DNA from: an uncultured Lachnospiraceae bacterium
GTDB lineage: Bacteria; Bacillota; Clostridia; Lachnospirales; Lachnospiraceae
NCBI GenBank assembly: GCA_944384125.1
Contig: CALWSF010000030.1
Span: forward strand, 1-38,210
Direction: 5' to 3'
DNA length: 38,210 nt
Part shown: in pieces, positions 16,902 through 25,530 of the stretch
Numbering within the stretch: the first letter of the stretch is position 1
Layout of the letters: each line of letters starts with the position of its first letter
The notes under the pieces: generated by a model
Seen by the model: the letters and a program-made list of their open reading frames with translations, nothing else
What the model was told of the DNA's origin: nothing
Databases searched by the model: none
Position numbers and translations under genes: made by a program

Positions 16902-17369
16902 ATGACAAAAACAAATGTGATGCGTCTCCTGGATGCAGCCGGAATTGAGTATGAGGCGGGGGAGTATGAGGTAGATGAGAATGATCTGTCCGGAAGCCAT
17001 GCAGCGGATATGATGGGTATTGATCACGATATGATGTTTAAAACTCTGGTTCTGAAGGGAGATAAAAACGGCTATCTGGTGTGCTGCATTCCCGTTGATG
17101 AAGAACTGGATCTGAAAAAGGTGGCAAAAGCATCAAAAGACAAAAAAGTTGAGATGATTCATATGAAGGAACTGCTTCCTCTGACAGGTTACATGCGCGG
17201 CGGCTGTTCGCCTGTGGGAATGAAAAAGAAGTTTCCTACTTATATAGAAGAAACAGCAGTGCTTTTTGACAAAATATCTGTGAGTGCGGGTATGCGGGGA
17301 GTTCAGGTTATCCTGAATCCTGAGAAACTTGCCGAGTATGTGGGTGCTCAGTTTGTGCCGTTAATTTAA
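16902..17369 (+). CDS. ybaK: YbaK/EbsC-type Cys-tRNA(Pro) deacylase
   Basis: The 155-residue protein belongs to the YbaK/ProX editing family, which hydrolyses mischarged Cys-tRNA(Pro). Family features are GYLVCCIPVDEELDLKKVAKAS with the conserved catalytic Lys region, and GYMRGGCSPVGMKKKFP. The frame is open back to 16767, but that part contains the leuD terminator and the promoter. ATG 16902, downstream of AAAGAGGG, gives the normal N-terminus MTKTNVMRLLD. It is a single-gene unit. Confidence 0.88.
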   Translation: MTKTNVMRLLDAAGIEYEAGEYEVDENDLSGSHAADMMGIDHDMMFKTLVLKGDKNGYLVCCIPVDEELDLKKVAKASKDKKVEMIHMKELLPLTGYMRGGCSPVGMKKKFPTYIEETAVLFDKISVSAGMRGVQVILNPEKLAEYVGAQFVPLI

Positions 17370-17694
17370 TAAAAAAGTTGACATAAAAAGAAGCTGTCAA
17401 AAATAGACAGAAAATTTATCTGGGAGATTTTAACAGTTTTGTAATAAAATAAAAAAATTATGACTGCCAATATATATAAAAAAAGGGGGAAAAAGGGATA
17501 AAGTTTTGTGGGAAGACCACATAATTATTACAATAAAATTAAGCGATTATGGGATTTGTCACAAAAATGTAAAAAAGTTATTGACAGTTTTTAAGTAACT
17601 CCCATATAATTACCACCGTCACTTGAAACGGGCGGCAGAAAGGAAACTTTCAGAACGCCGCGGAAAAAAGAGTTGAAAAGAAAGAGGAGTGTGT
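17370..17694. other. AT-rich 325-bp intergenic region
   Basis: No gene seen. It holds a TTGACA/TGTCAA inverted pair (17378-17383/17395-17400), a CTGTC/GACAG hairpin (17394-17398/17406-17410), and a strong promoter (TTGACA 17581-17586, TATAAT 17605-17610, 18-bp spacer). The leader that follows carries a hairpin: GCGGC 17632-17636 with GCCGC 17657-17661, and inside it AAAG-GAAA-CTTT (17639-17650). There is no terminator between that hairpin and the hydrolase, so it is a plain 5' leader element. Confidence 0.6.
17581..17610 (+). promoter_or_regulatory. Promoter of SleB-type hydrolase
   Basis: TTGACA (17581-17586) and TATAAT (17605-17610) with an 18-bp spacer, giving a leader of about 78 nt. Confidence 0.75.
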
Positions 17695-18519
17695 ATGCCA
17701 AGCATTTACTCATTTCTTCAGACTGCTTATCAGTTCATCAGGTCACTGGTTGTCCGTGTAACAAAAAAGATGTATCGGACTGCAGCCGTCTTTATGACAG
17801 GGGCTGTGGTTGTGACGGTGGTAACATTTGATTCCGGCAGTTTTTCCGGTGCAGGGCGGAATGCAGCATCTGCATATCATGAGAGTGAAGAGGAGGATAC
17901 TCATCTGTCGGATACAGCGCAGTCAGAAGAAGGTATAAGTATGGAGGCTCTGAAGGAGCTTCAGCTCGCCGCTTCAAACGAAGAATGTCAGCATCTGATT
18001 GGCAGAATGCTGGAGAGAAACATACAGGATGAGCTGGCCAAGTCTGCTTTGGAGGTTGAGGCCATTGAAAAAGAGGTTTTGATGCAGACACAGCAGGCGG
18101 CGCAGGAAGCAGAGGAGAAAGAGAGGCTGGAACGGGCGGTTATTTCCTACACAGAACAGGATTATCAGGTTCTTCAGAGAATTGTCCAGGCTGAAGCGGG
18201 AATCTGTGATGACAAGGGAAAGATTATGGTGGCAAACGTCATCATCAACCGGGTAAGAAGCAGGGAATTTCCTGACACAATCACAGAGGTTGTCTATGAG
18301 CGATCCCAGTTTTCTCCTGTTATGGACGGAAGCATCAATACCTGCCGGGTAACGCAGCAGACTGTTGACTGTGTGGATCGGGCGCTGGCGGGGGAAGATT
18401 ATTCAGACGGAGCACTCTATTTCATGAACAGGGGCGTTTCGGCTTCTTCCAACGTAAGATGGTTTGATGGACGTCTGACCTACGTAAAGAGCCATGGAGG
18501 ACACGAATTTTTCAAATAG
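17695..18519 (+). CDS. SleB/CwlJ-type cell wall hydrolase
   Basis: A 274-residue protein with one N-terminal membrane segment (about residues 28-45, AVFMTGAVVVTVVTF), a low-complexity and coiled-coil middle (about 60-150, rich in Glu/Gln/Ala), and a C-terminal Hydrolase_2 (SleB-type) domain (about 155-274). That domain shows RIVQAEAG with the catalytic Glu, KIMVANVIINRVRS, FSPVMDGS, and the terminal GGHEFFK. It cuts peptidoglycan, probably as a lytic transglycosylase. SleB members degrade spore cortex during germination, but membrane-anchored versions with a linker also act in vegetative wall turnover. ATG 17695 is chosen over GTG 17689, which lies on the AGGAG ribosome site. Confidence 0.85.
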   Translation: MPSIYSFLQTAYQFIRSLVVRVTKKMYRTAAVFMTGAVVVTVVTFDSGSFSGAGRNAASAYHESEEEDTHLSDTAQSEEGISMEALKELQLAASNEECQHLIGRMLERNIQDELAKSALEVEAIEKEVLMQTQQAAQEAEEKERLERAVISYTEQDYQVLQRIVQAEAGICDDKGKIMVANVIINRVRSREFPDTITEVVYERSQFSPVMDGSINTCRVTQQTVDCVDRALAGEDYSDGALYFMNRGVSASSNVRWFDGRLTYVKSHGGHEFFK

Positions 18520-18537
18520 AGTATAACAGAGCGATAA

Positions 18538-18583
18538 AAGGACACCTGAAGCGCGCCGGATGGGCGGCCGCGGGTGCCTTTTT
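18538..18583 (+). terminator. Intrinsic terminator after SleB-type gene
   Basis: AAGG-A-CACC (18538-18546) pairs with GGTGCCTT (18573-18580) with one bulge, over a GC-rich inner stem, and is followed by a T run to 18583. Confidence 0.75.
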
Positions 18584-18674
18584 GCTGAAAAAGCATGTGT
18601 TTTAAGTTTTTTCGGTGCTGTAACCGGGGAGAAAAGGCGGGAGCGGAGCGGGTGGAAAAAACTTCCGCCAACCA

Positions 18675-18703
18675 TTGACTTTTGTTTAACAAAATGAGAT
18701 AAT
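18675..18703 (+). promoter_or_regulatory. pckA promoter with palindromic operator in the spacer
   Basis: TTGACT (18675-18680) and GATAAT (18698-18703) with a 17-bp spacer. The spacer is almost filled by TTTTGTTTAACAAAA (18680-18694), a palindrome with perfect 7-bp arms around one central base. A repressor bound there would block polymerase. The site is not an exact match to the Rex consensus (TTGTTAAN4TTAACAA), though it is built from similar half-sites. Confidence 0.65.
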
Positions 18704-18753
18704 GGTAGGCAGTTTGAAATACAAACAAGAGGCACAGTTAAAGGAGGAAGAAT

Positions 18754-20451
18754 ATGTCAACAAAAGCGTATTATCCAATCAGTGAAATTGGCAAAGGAAA
18801 AGTTGGTTTTTCCAAGACCAGATCGATTATTGAGGCAGCTTTTTACGGAAACAATGTGGTAAAAGTAAACACATTAAAAGAGGCATATGAATTGGCGAAG
18901 AATTCTCCCGGAACGATTGTGACGGACATGCCCGTATACAGAGGAGAGGAGTTTGGACTGGAGAAGGATGCGAAGGTTCTGCTCTTCAATGACGGTGCGA
19001 TTACCGGCCGTTATGCGACAGCACGCCGGATTGCCGGAGAGCCCGGTGTAGACTGTGAGGCTCTGGATAAGGTAGCGATGGATGCGATTTACGAATCCCG
19101 CTGGAAAACGATGTACCATGCAGAGGTATTCGTTGGTCTGGATCCGGAGTTCATGGTTAAGGCTCATCTTCTCATTCCGGAGGGCGAGGAGAACATCATG
19201 TACAACTGGATGCTCAACTTCCAGTATATGTCAGATGAGTATGTAAAGATGTACAAGAAGTCCAAACCGGTGGGAGACGGAAAAGAAGCAGACATTTATA
19301 TTTTCTCCGATCCGCAGTGGAACGGTTCCGATCGTCCCAATGTATCTCTTGACTGTCTGTCTGACCCGCAGAAGAAAACACTGTGCTATTTCAATACAGA
19401 GACAAACTGTGCATGCATCCTCGGTATGAGATATTTCGGAGAGCACAAGAAAGGAACCCTTACCATGGCATGGGCGATTGCAAACCGCAACGGTTATGCA
19501 TCCTGCCACGGCGGACAGAAGGAGTACACGCTTGCTGATGGTACGAAGTATGTTGCTTCCGTATATGGCCTGTCCGGTTCCGGAAAGTCCACACTGACTC
19601 ATGCAAAGCACGGTGGCAAGTACGAGATCAAGGTTCTTCACGACGATGCATTCATTATCAATACCGACACATGTGCGTCTATCGCTCTTGAGCCCACATA
19701 CTTTGACAAGACGGCAGATTATCCTACCGGCTGTGATGACAACAAGTATCTTCTGACTGCTCAGAACTGCTCTGCAACTCTGGATGAAGACGGAAAGATC
19801 CAGCTTGTAACAGAGGATATCAGAAACGGAAACGGACGTGCCATCAAGTCCAAACTGTGGTCTCCGAACCGTGTGGATCGAATCGATGCTCCGGTTAATG
19901 CTATCTTCTGGATTATGAAGGATCCGACCATTCCGCCGGTTGTAAAGCTGAAAGGTTCATCTCTGGCAGCCGTTATGGGTGCGACACTGGCAACCAAGCG
20001 TTCCTCTGCAGAGCGTCTGGCTCCGGGCGTGGATCCCAACAAGCTGGTTGTGGTTCCCTATGCGAACCCGTTCCGTACCTATCCTCTGTCCAACGATTAT
20101 GACAAGTTCAAGAAGCTTGTGGAGGAGAAGAACGTTGACTGCTATATCGTAAATACAGGCGACTTTATGGGCAAGAAGGTAAAGCCGGCTGATACTCTGG
20201 GAATTCTTGAAGCTATTGTAGAGAAGAAGGCCAACTTCCACAAATGGGGTCCGTTCTCCGATATCGAGATTCTTGACTGGGAGGGCTTCATCCCGGATAT
20301 GAACGATCCTGAGTATGTAAGCCAGTTAAAGGCCCGCATGAATGATCGTGTAAATGAGATTAAAGAGTTTGCCACAGCTAAAGAAGGCTATGACAAGCTT
20401 CCGGATGACGCTCTGGCTGCTATCCAGAAGGTTGTGGATGAGCTGGGCTGA
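18754..20451 (+). CDS. pckA: Phosphoenolpyruvate carboxykinase (ATP)
   Basis: A 565-residue ATP-type PEP carboxykinase that interconverts oxaloacetate+ATP and PEP+CO2+ADP. The P-loop GLSGSGKSTLTH is near residue 272, followed by the metal-binding VLHDDAFIIN; the substrate/arginine region is near residue 395. It is slightly longer than the usual 520-540. In fermenting clostridia this enzyme often runs toward oxaloacetate, conserving ATP. AAGGAGGAAG precedes ATG 18754. It is monocistronic, between two terminators, with a likely operator in its promoter. Confidence 0.95.
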   Translation: MSTKAYYPISEIGKGKVGFSKTRSIIEAAFYGNNVVKVNTLKEAYELAKNSPGTIVTDMPVYRGEEFGLEKDAKVLLFNDGAITGRYATARRIAGEPGVDCEALDKVAMDAIYESRWKTMYHAEVFVGLDPEFMVKAHLLIPEGEENIMYNWMLNFQYMSDEYVKMYKKSKPVGDGKEADIYIFSDPQWNGSDRPNVSLDCLSDPQKKTLCYFNTETNCACILGMRYFGEHKKGTLTMAWAIANRNGYASCHGGQKEYTLADGTKYVASVYGLSGSGKSTLTHAKHGGKYEIKVLHDDAFIINTDTCASIALEPTYFDKTADYPTGCDDNKYLLTAQNCSATLDEDGKIQLVTEDIRNGNGRAIKSKLWSPNRVDRIDAPVNAIFWIMKDPTIPPVVKLKGSSLAAVMGATLATKRSSAERLAPGVDPNKLVVVPYANPFRTYPLSNDYDKFKKLVEEKNVDCYIVNTGDFMGKKVKPADTLGILEAIVEKKANFHKWGPFSDIEILDWEGFIPDMNDPEYVSQLKARMNDRVNEIKEFATAKEGYDKLPDDALAAIQKVVDELG

Positions 20452-20469
20452 TAGTTTTTCGTGACACTG

Positions 20470-20505
20470 AGGGACGGTGTGGCGTTTGCCATGCCGCCCT
20501 TTCTT
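20470..20505 (+). terminator. Intrinsic terminator after pckA
   Basis: AGGGACGGTGTGGC (20470-20482) pairs imperfectly with GCCATGCCGCCCT (20488-20500) around a GTTT loop, followed by TTCTTT. A second perfect 9-bp hairpin (CTGTCCGGG 20519-20527/CCCGGACAG 20544-20552) follows, just before the next gene; it lacks a T run. Confidence 0.65.
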
Positions 20506-20579
20506 TATATACAGTCGGCTGTCCGGGCCGGAAGGCGGGATGTCCCGGACAGATACACACTTTCGGAAAGGAAAATAAG

Positions 20580-21263
20580 ATGAGACATATCGCGCTGTTT
20601 GATTTGGACGGAACTCTGACAGATCCGAAGGAGGGAATTACCAGGTCGGTTCAGCATGCTTTGATGGCATATGGAATAAAAGTGGAGGATCCGGATGAGC
20701 TGTGTCCTTTCATCGGGCCGCCGCTTTCTGACAGTTTTCAGGAGTTTTATGGATTTTCTCTGCAGCAGGCTAGGGAGGCTATTCACTATTTTCATGAATA
20801 TTTTACAGAGCGGGGAATGTTTGAAAACAGGGTTTATGAGGGAATTCCCGGGATGCTTGAGAATATCAGAAAAGCGGGTATTGTGCCGGTCATTGCCACA
20901 TCCAAGCCGGAGCCCTTTGCGGAGCAGATTCTGGAACATTTTGATCTGAGAAAATATTTTGATCTTGTGGGCGGGGCCGATATGGACGAGACCAGGGTAA
21001 AAAAGGGAGAGGTAATTTCCTATACCTTAAAACGTCTGGGAGCCGATAAATCAGAGGACAGGATTTTGATGATTGGGGACAGAAAGCATGATATAATCGG
21101 CGCTCATGAAAACGGAATTCCCTGTGCCGGAGTGCTTTATGGCTATGGTTCCCGGGAAGAATTTGATGAGGCAGGAGCAGATGTACAGGTTGAGACGGTA
21201 AAGGAGCTGGAGAAGTACATTCTGGATTTTATGGGGAATCAGGAACAGTCAGAAAAAGACTAA
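20580..21263 (+). CDS. HAD-family phosphatase, phosphoglycolate-phosphatase-like
   Basis: The 227-residue protein is a haloacid-dehalogenase hydrolase of the Gph/PpaX kind. Motif I is FDLDGTLTD (nucleophile D8, acid D10), a helical cap fills about residues 18-85, motif II is VIATSKP, and motif IV is ILMIGDRKHDIIGA. Such enzymes dephosphorylate phosphoglycolate, pyrophosphate or other small phosphates; the exact substrate is not visible. GGAAAGGA precedes ATG 20580. Convergent with the minus-strand sigma operon. Confidence 0.87.
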   Translation: MRHIALFDLDGTLTDPKEGITRSVQHALMAYGIKVEDPDELCPFIGPPLSDSFQEFYGFSLQQAREAIHYFHEYFTERGMFENRVYEGIPGMLENIRKAGIVPVIATSKPEPFAEQILEHFDLRKYFDLVGGADMDETRVKKGEVISYTLKRLGADKSEDRILMIGDRKHDIIGAHENGIPCAGVLYGYGSREEFDEAGADVQVETVKELEKYILDFMGNQEQSEKD

Positions 21264-21271
21264 AAAAACAA

Positions 21272-21312
21272 AAACGGAAAGAAGACCGGCAGTCCGGTCA
21301 CTCTTTCCGTTT
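21272..21312. terminator. Bidirectional terminator between convergent units
   Basis: AAACGGAAAGA (21272-21282) pairs with TCTTTCCGTTT (21302-21312), with GACCGG/CCGGTC inside. The minus strand reads into a long T run from the A runs at 21262-21274, so it best serves the minus-strand operon. Confidence 0.85.
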
Positions 21313-21337
21313 GGAGCCAGCCTTCAGGCTGTGAAAT

Positions 21338-21925
21338 TCAGATGGAGTTTTCTCTGTCTTCCAGATAGGGAGGACTGGGAATATCGGGATTTTCACGGTT
21401 TAAATCTTCATATTTGCCGCGTATCAGGTAAAATCCGGCGGCGATGATGACGATGGCAACGGCGCACTGTGGTATAAGTTCAGCGATATAGTAGACAGCG
21501 CTCATTGCCGTATCTGTAAGATCAAGGGCCGGAATCAGATACTGCAGAAAAAGCTGGGATATTCCGCTCCAGAGTATGCTGGCTCCGAAGAGAATGAGGC
21601 AGGCGGCCGTAATTTTCCGGTATTTTTTCAGAAGTGACTGATTGTGGAGAATCGCGTTCCAGTGGATAAGATAATCGTCTTCAATGGAATAAAATTCTTC
21701 ATCATTCAGCGAATTCAGATTGTTCGCATGAAAAAAGCTGTAAAACCACACTATGGGAGCTAAGTAGGTCAGAAAAGCCAGCTGCAGGAAACCGGAGATT
21801 CCCAGGAGTGCGCAGAAAACTGTCATCAGACTGACACCCTGTTTGAAAAAGCCCAGGTACATTTCTCCGGCACCTGGTATCAGGGACCAGATAAAAGTCA
21901 TAAATTTACTTTTCTTTTTTGTCAT
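21338..21925 (-). CDS. Polytopic membrane protein, TM2-like
   Basis: The 195-residue protein has about four hydrophobic segments. The N-terminal SLIPGAGEMYLGFFKQGVSLM resembles the PGxGxxYxG turn of TM2-domain proteins. A short charged loop sits in the middle (NDEEFYSIEDDYLIHWN) and the tail is cytoplasmic and acidic. The frame opens at 21961, but ATG 21925 has AAGGAGG upstream at the right distance, so that start is used; it overlaps the end of the anti-sigma gene by 20 nt. It is the third gene of a sigma/anti-sigma operon, and I infer a role in the same envelope-stress circuit. No enzymatic function is recognised. Confidence 0.75.
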   Translation of the reverse strand: MTKKKSKFMTFIWSLIPGAGEMYLGFFKQGVSLMTVFCALLGISGFLQLAFLTYLAPIVWFYSFFHANNLNSLNDEEFYSIEDDYLIHWNAILHNQSLLKKYRKITAACLILFGASILWSGISQLFLQYLIPALDLTDTAMSAVYYIAELIPQCAVAIVIIAAGFYLIRGKYEDLNRENPDIPSPPYLEDRENSI

Positions 21926-22385
21926 ATCGGGATACCTCCTTATCCGGAAGGAACAGCTCATTCAGCTGTCCTGTAAAAGATTCAATTCGTTTATATTGAT
22001 TATGCCATCTGTCGGAGAGCTCTTCATATCGGGACGTTTTCTTTTCTTCCATGTATTTGCCGGGCCGGATGTCCGCGTTCAGGGGCGGGGCCAGGAAGAG
22101 AAGGCTTAAGGAGCACAGAACGGCAGCTCCCACTCTGAGGCTGAAATAGAAAAGCTGTAGCCGGCGCGAAAGCCGGTTGGAACCGGCAATAATTGCCACA
22201 TCAGGCTCTCTGATTTTTTCAAGGACAGAAGTTTTCAGGTGGACGGGAGCCGGATGAAGCTCTTCTGCCTCAATGTATTCCGTGAACAGGAGACGGCACC
22301 GTGGACATTCGGCCAGATGCTTTATTTCTTCTTCTGTCAGTTTTCCGGAAAAATGTTCCGGATTAATATGTTTTTTTTCAGTCAT
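21906..22385 (-). CDS. Zinc-finger anti-sigma factor
   Basis: The 159-residue protein has an N-terminal ZAS-type zinc site with HLAECPRC (HxxxCxxC) near residue 26, and one membrane segment at about 92-112 (LRVGAAVLCSLSLLFLAPPL). A sensor tail of about 45 residues follows. It should bind and hold the adjacent ECF sigma factor. Its ATG overlaps the sigma stop by 8 nt (ATGACTGA), so the two are made in a coupled ratio. Confidence 0.85.
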   Translation of the reverse strand: MTEKKHINPEHFSGKLTEEEIKHLAECPRCRLLFTEYIEAEELHPAPVHLKTSVLEKIREPDVAIIAGSNRLSRRLQLFYFSLRVGAAVLCSLSLLFLAPPLNADIRPGKYMEEKKTSRYEELSDRWHNQYKRIESFTGQLNELFLPDKEVSRYDKKEK

Positions 22386-22890
22386 GAGGTGCTCCCTCCT
22401 TTCCGTACAATTTGCGGAGCATTCCTTTCGCCCGGTATATCTGCGTCTGCAGAGTTTTTATGTTTTTTCCGGTCTTCTGTGCAATTTCTCCGATTTCCAT
22501 TTCGTAATAATAATAATCAAGCGCTGCGCTCCGGTAGGGTTCTTTTAAAGCCTGGCAGCAGCAGAAGAGCTGCCGCCGCACATCATCTTCCAGACATGTA
22601 TTTTCTACGGAATCCGGGGCGGCGATGGCAGTAAAATACGCATCTTCCGTGGGGACCGATTTGCGGCCCGCCCGTTTCAGATGATCCAGGCACTTATTGG
22701 TAGCTATCCGGCAAAGCCATGCCCGTGCATTTTTTCCGTCAAAATATGCCATGTTTTTATAGGCGGACAGGAAGGTATCCTGGGCGAGATCCTCAGCGTC
22801 AAAATAATTATTTGTAAACTTGTAGCATATGGAAAAGATCAGATTCTGATACTGATCAATCCAGTGCTCCAGCTGCTGCTGTGCATTGAT
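22378..22890 (-). CDS. ECF sigma factor with apparent ATC start
   Basis: The complete sigma factor is 170 codons: region 2 (QQLEHWIDQYQNLIF, then FDAEDLAQDTFLSAYKN) and region 4 (ALKEPYRSAALDYYYYEMEI, then IKTLQTQIYRAKGMLRKLY). The first in-frame ATG is at 22752 and would delete most of region 2, so it cannot be the real start. No in-frame ATG, GTG or TTG exists between there and the stop at 22961-22963. A strong AAGGGGGG ribosome site (22905-22898) lies 7 nt before codon ATC at 22890-22888, exactly where family members begin. The start may therefore be ATC, or a point mutation or read error may have destroyed an ATG. An out-of-frame ATG occurs 4 nt later at 22886. Confidence 0.75.
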   Translation of the reverse strand: MNAQQQLEHWIDQYQNLIFSICYKFTNNYFDAEDLAQDTFLSAYKNMAYFDGKNARAWLCRIATNKCLDHLKRAGRKSVPTEDAYFTAIAAPDSVENTCLEDDVRRQLFCCCQALKEPYRSAALDYYYYEMEIGEIAQKTGKNIKTLQTQIYRAKGMLRKLYGKEGAPHD

Positions 22891-22926
22891 AGAACCGCCC
22901 CCCTTCTTTCGTTTCTCACTGATTAA

Positions 22927-22953
22927 AACGACAGAGCCGTCTTAATTACTTCA
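22927..22953 (-). promoter_or_regulatory. Possible autoregulated ECF promoter
   Basis: On the minus strand, TGAAGT (22953-22948), a 17-bp spacer, then CGTT (22930-22927) resembles the TGAAAC-N16-CGT type of ECF promoter. It would start transcription about 30 nt before the proposed sigma start. This is a weak match. Confidence 0.3.
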
Positions 22954-23131
22954 GAAAAATCCGGAATATTTTTTTGCTCCCGATACAGCAGGATATTTCC
23001 CATGAAGCAGTCAGGGTAAAGCTCCTCTTGTAGATTTTAACAGATAATTGGAAGATATTCTATAAAAAATCTGTGTACGAATCGCTGGCGGCATGGTAGT
23101 ATGGTAATATAACAGAAAGGAGTGAAGCAGA

Positions 23132-24304
23132 ATGAAACGTGTATTTCTGATTGTTCTTGACAGTGTGGGAATCGGTGAAATGCCGGATGCATCACTGTAT
23201 GGCGATGAAGGCAGCAATACGATTGCGGCAGCTGCGGCAAGTCCGTATTTTTCCATGCCGAATATGCAGAAACTTGGTTTTTTCAATATTGACGGAGTAA
23301 CGTGCAGAAGCAGTGAGAATTCTCCGAAGGGAGCGTATGCGCGTATGACAGAGCGCTCAAAGGGGAAGGACACGACGATAGGTCACTGGGAGATAGCGGG
23401 TATTATTTCTGAACGGCCGCTTCCCACATTTCCTGACGGATTTCCGGATGAGCTTCTGGATGCATTCAGGCGGGAGACAGGACGCGGCGTTCTGTGCAAC
23501 AGACCTTATTCCGGAACGGATGTCATAAGAGATTATGGAAGAGAGCATGTAAAGACGGGAGATCTGATTGTATATACTTCTGCCGACAGTGTATTTCAGA
23601 TTGCAGCCCATGAGCAGGTGGTTCCGGTTCCGGAGCTTTACCGTTACTGTGAGACTGCACGCAGGCTCTGTGCGGGACCGTATGGAGTGGGGCGTGTCAT
23701 TGCCCGCCCGTTTGAGGGGGAGTGGCCTTACACCCGGACTTCAAGACGGCATGATTATTCACTGGAGCCGCCGGCAGATACAATGTTGGACTATATTAAG
23801 AAAGCCGGGAAGGATGTTCTTGCCGTTGGAAAAATCAATGATATTTTTGCGGGAAGAGGAGTGACGGATATGGTCCGGACTGCCGGGAACGCAGAGGGAA
23901 TTGACAGGACTCTGGAATGGGCAAAACGGGATTTTGAAGGACTGTGCTTTACCAATCTGGTTGATTATGATATGCTGTACGGCCATCGAAACGATGTTGA
24001 CGGATATGCAAAGGCCCTTACTTATTTTGATGAACGTCTTCCGGAGATACTGGATGCACTGGGAGACGAGGATATTCTCTTTATCACGGCGGATCATGGC
24101 TGCGATCCCAGTACACCGTCAACAGACCACTCAAGAGAGTACACGCCTCTTGTAATGGCCGGCAAACCGGTTAAAGAGGGAGTTAACCTGGGAACAAGGC
24201 AGAGTTTTGCTGATATAGCCGCCACGATTCTTGAGTATCTCGATGTGCCGGGGGCCACGCAGGGAGAGAGCTTTCTGGATCGGATACTGCGGCAGTTTTC
24301 CTGA
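23132..24304 (+). CDS. deoB: Phosphopentomutase
   Basis: A 390-residue alkaline-phosphatase-superfamily mutase that interconverts (deoxy)ribose-1-phosphate and -5-phosphate. Metal-binding motifs: [16 protein letters not shown] at the N-terminus, [11 protein letters not shown] with the phosphorylated Thr, and the C-terminal [29 protein letters not shown] precedes ATG 23132. TGgTAATAT at 23102-23110 may be an extended -10, but it would leave almost no leader. First gene of a deoxynucleoside salvage operon. Confidence 0.96.
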   Translation: MKRVFLIVLDSVGIGEMPDASLYGDEGSNTIAAAAASPYFSMPNMQKLGFFNIDGVTCRSSENSPKGAYARMTERSKGKDTTIGHWEIAGIISERPLPTFPDGFPDELLDAFRRETGRGVLCNRPYSGTDVIRDYGREHVKTGDLIVYTSADSVFQIAAHEQVVPVPELYRYCETARRLCAGPYGVGRVIARPFEGEWPYTRTSRRHDYSLEPPADTMLDYIKKAGKDVLAVGKINDIFAGRGVTDMVRTAGNAEGIDRTLEWAKRDFEGLCFTNLVDYDMLYGHRNDVDGYAKALTYFDERLPEILDALGDEDILFITADHGCDPSTPSTDHSREYTPLVMAGKPVKEGVNLGTRQSFADIAATILEYLDVPGATQGESFLDRILRQFS

Positions 24305-24375
24305 ATGAGCTGCAGGGGCGGCAGAACCGCTGTCTGATGCCTGTAAACTGTAAAAATACGGCCTGGGAGGAAAAG

Positions 24376-25530
24376 ATGGAACAGAAAAAAATACTGGAAA
24401 CGGTAGATCATACACTTTTAAAACCGGATGCGGTGTGGGAAGAGATACAGGCGCTCTGTGACGAGGCCATGCTTTACGGCACGGCTTCCGTCTGCATTCC
24501 GCCTTCGTATGTGAAGCGGGCAAAAGAATACATGGGAAACCGGATGGCAGTCTGCACTGTCATAGGTTTTCCTAATGGATATAATACGGCAGAGGTAAAG
24601 GTATTCGAGACAAAAAAGGCCATAGAGGAAGGCGCTGATGAGATTGATATGGTTATTAACATCGGCGATCTGAAAGCGGGCCGTGAAGAAAATATTCTGG
24701 AGGAAATACGGGCGGTAAAGAAAGCCTGCGAAGGAAGAATTCTCAAAGTTATTATCGAGACATGCCTTCTTACGGATGAGGAAAAAAAGACTATGTGCCG
24801 TATCGTTGCGGACGCGGGAGCGGATTATATTAAGACTTCTACCGGTTTTTCGACAGGAGGCGCTACTTTTGAAGATGTGGAGCTTTTTGCCCGACATGTG
24901 GGGAACAGGGTAAAGATCAAAGCGGCCGGCGGAATCAGCACCCTGAAGGACGCAGAGCGGTTCCTGGAGCTGGGGGCATCACGTCTCGGGACAAGCCGCA
25001 TCATAAAGCTTATAAAGGAAGAGGAGGCTGCCGGACAGCAGCCGGGAGGAAATGAGGCTGCCGGGTTCGGAGCGTGGACGGAGAAGACAAAAAAAGAGCT
25101 TATACGAAAGGCAATTTCTGTGGTGGGAGATGCCTATGCACCCTATTCCCATTTCCATGTGGCGGCTGCGCTGCTGTGCGGGGACGGGTCTGTGTATACA
25201 GGAGTAAATATAGAGAATTCCTCATACCCGGCGGGAACCTGCGCAGAGCGGACGGCTCTGTTTACCGCGGTAAGTGAAGGAAAAAGGGATTTTTGTGCTA
25301 TAGTAATTGTGGGGGGAGCAGAGGGAGAGATTAAAGATTACTGTCCTCCATGCGGTATCTGCCGCCAGGCTATGAGGGAATTTACGAATCCGGAGAGTTT
25401 CCGTGTGATCCTGGCCCGTTCAGAGGAAGATTATAAGGAATACACGCTAAAGGAGCTGCTTCCTCAGAGTTTCGGACCGGAAAATCTTTATAACAGGAAA
25501 AAGGGGGTTGTGCAGAATGAGGATGTATGA
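24376..25530 (+). CDS. deoC-cdd: Fused deoxyribose-phosphate aldolase / cytidine deaminase
   Basis: One uninterrupted 384-residue frame encodes two enzymes. Residues about 1-215 are DeoC: D92 in EIDMVINIG, Schiff-base K153 in [15 protein letters not shown], and K182 in KIKAAGG. It splits deoxyribose-5-phosphate into acetaldehyde and glyceraldehyde-3-phosphate. Residues about 216-236 are a Gly/Ala/Glu-rich linker. Residues about 237-370 are a homotetrameric-type cytidine deaminase with [21 protein letters not shown] (zinc C289, catalytic E291) and PPCGICRQ (zinc C326, C329). ATG 24376 has GGGAGG just upstream; the frame itself opens at 24337. The end overlaps the next gene by 14 nt. Both active sites look intact. 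Confidence 0.93.
   Translation: MEQKKILETVDHTLLKPDAVWEEIQALCDEAMLYGTASVCIPPSYVKRAKEYMGNRMAVCTVIGFPNGYNTAEVKVFETKKAIEEGADEIDMVINIGDLKAGREENILEEIRAVKKACEGRILKVIIETCLLTDEEKKTMCRIVADAGADYIKTSTGFSTGGATFEDVELFARHVGNRVKIKAAGGISTLKDAERFLELGASRLGTSRIIKLIKEEEAAGQQPGGNEAAGFGAWTEKTKKELIRKAISVVGDAYAPYSHFHVAAALLCGDGSVYTGVNIENSSYPAGTCAERTALFTAVSEGKRDFCAIVIVGGAEGEIKDYCPPCGICRQAMREFTNPESFRVILARSEEDYKEYTLKELLPQSFGPENLYNRKKGVVQNEDV

Noticed and set aside
17581-17694. c-di-AMP riboswitch before the SleB-type hydrolase, as seen for some wall hydrolases.
   Set aside because: The leader is only about 78 nt, with one simple hairpin and none of the conserved riboswitch core.
22378-22752. Sigma factor starting at ATG 22752 (124 residues).
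   Set aside because: It would remove most of region 2, and conserved coding sequence continues upstream to a ribosome site.
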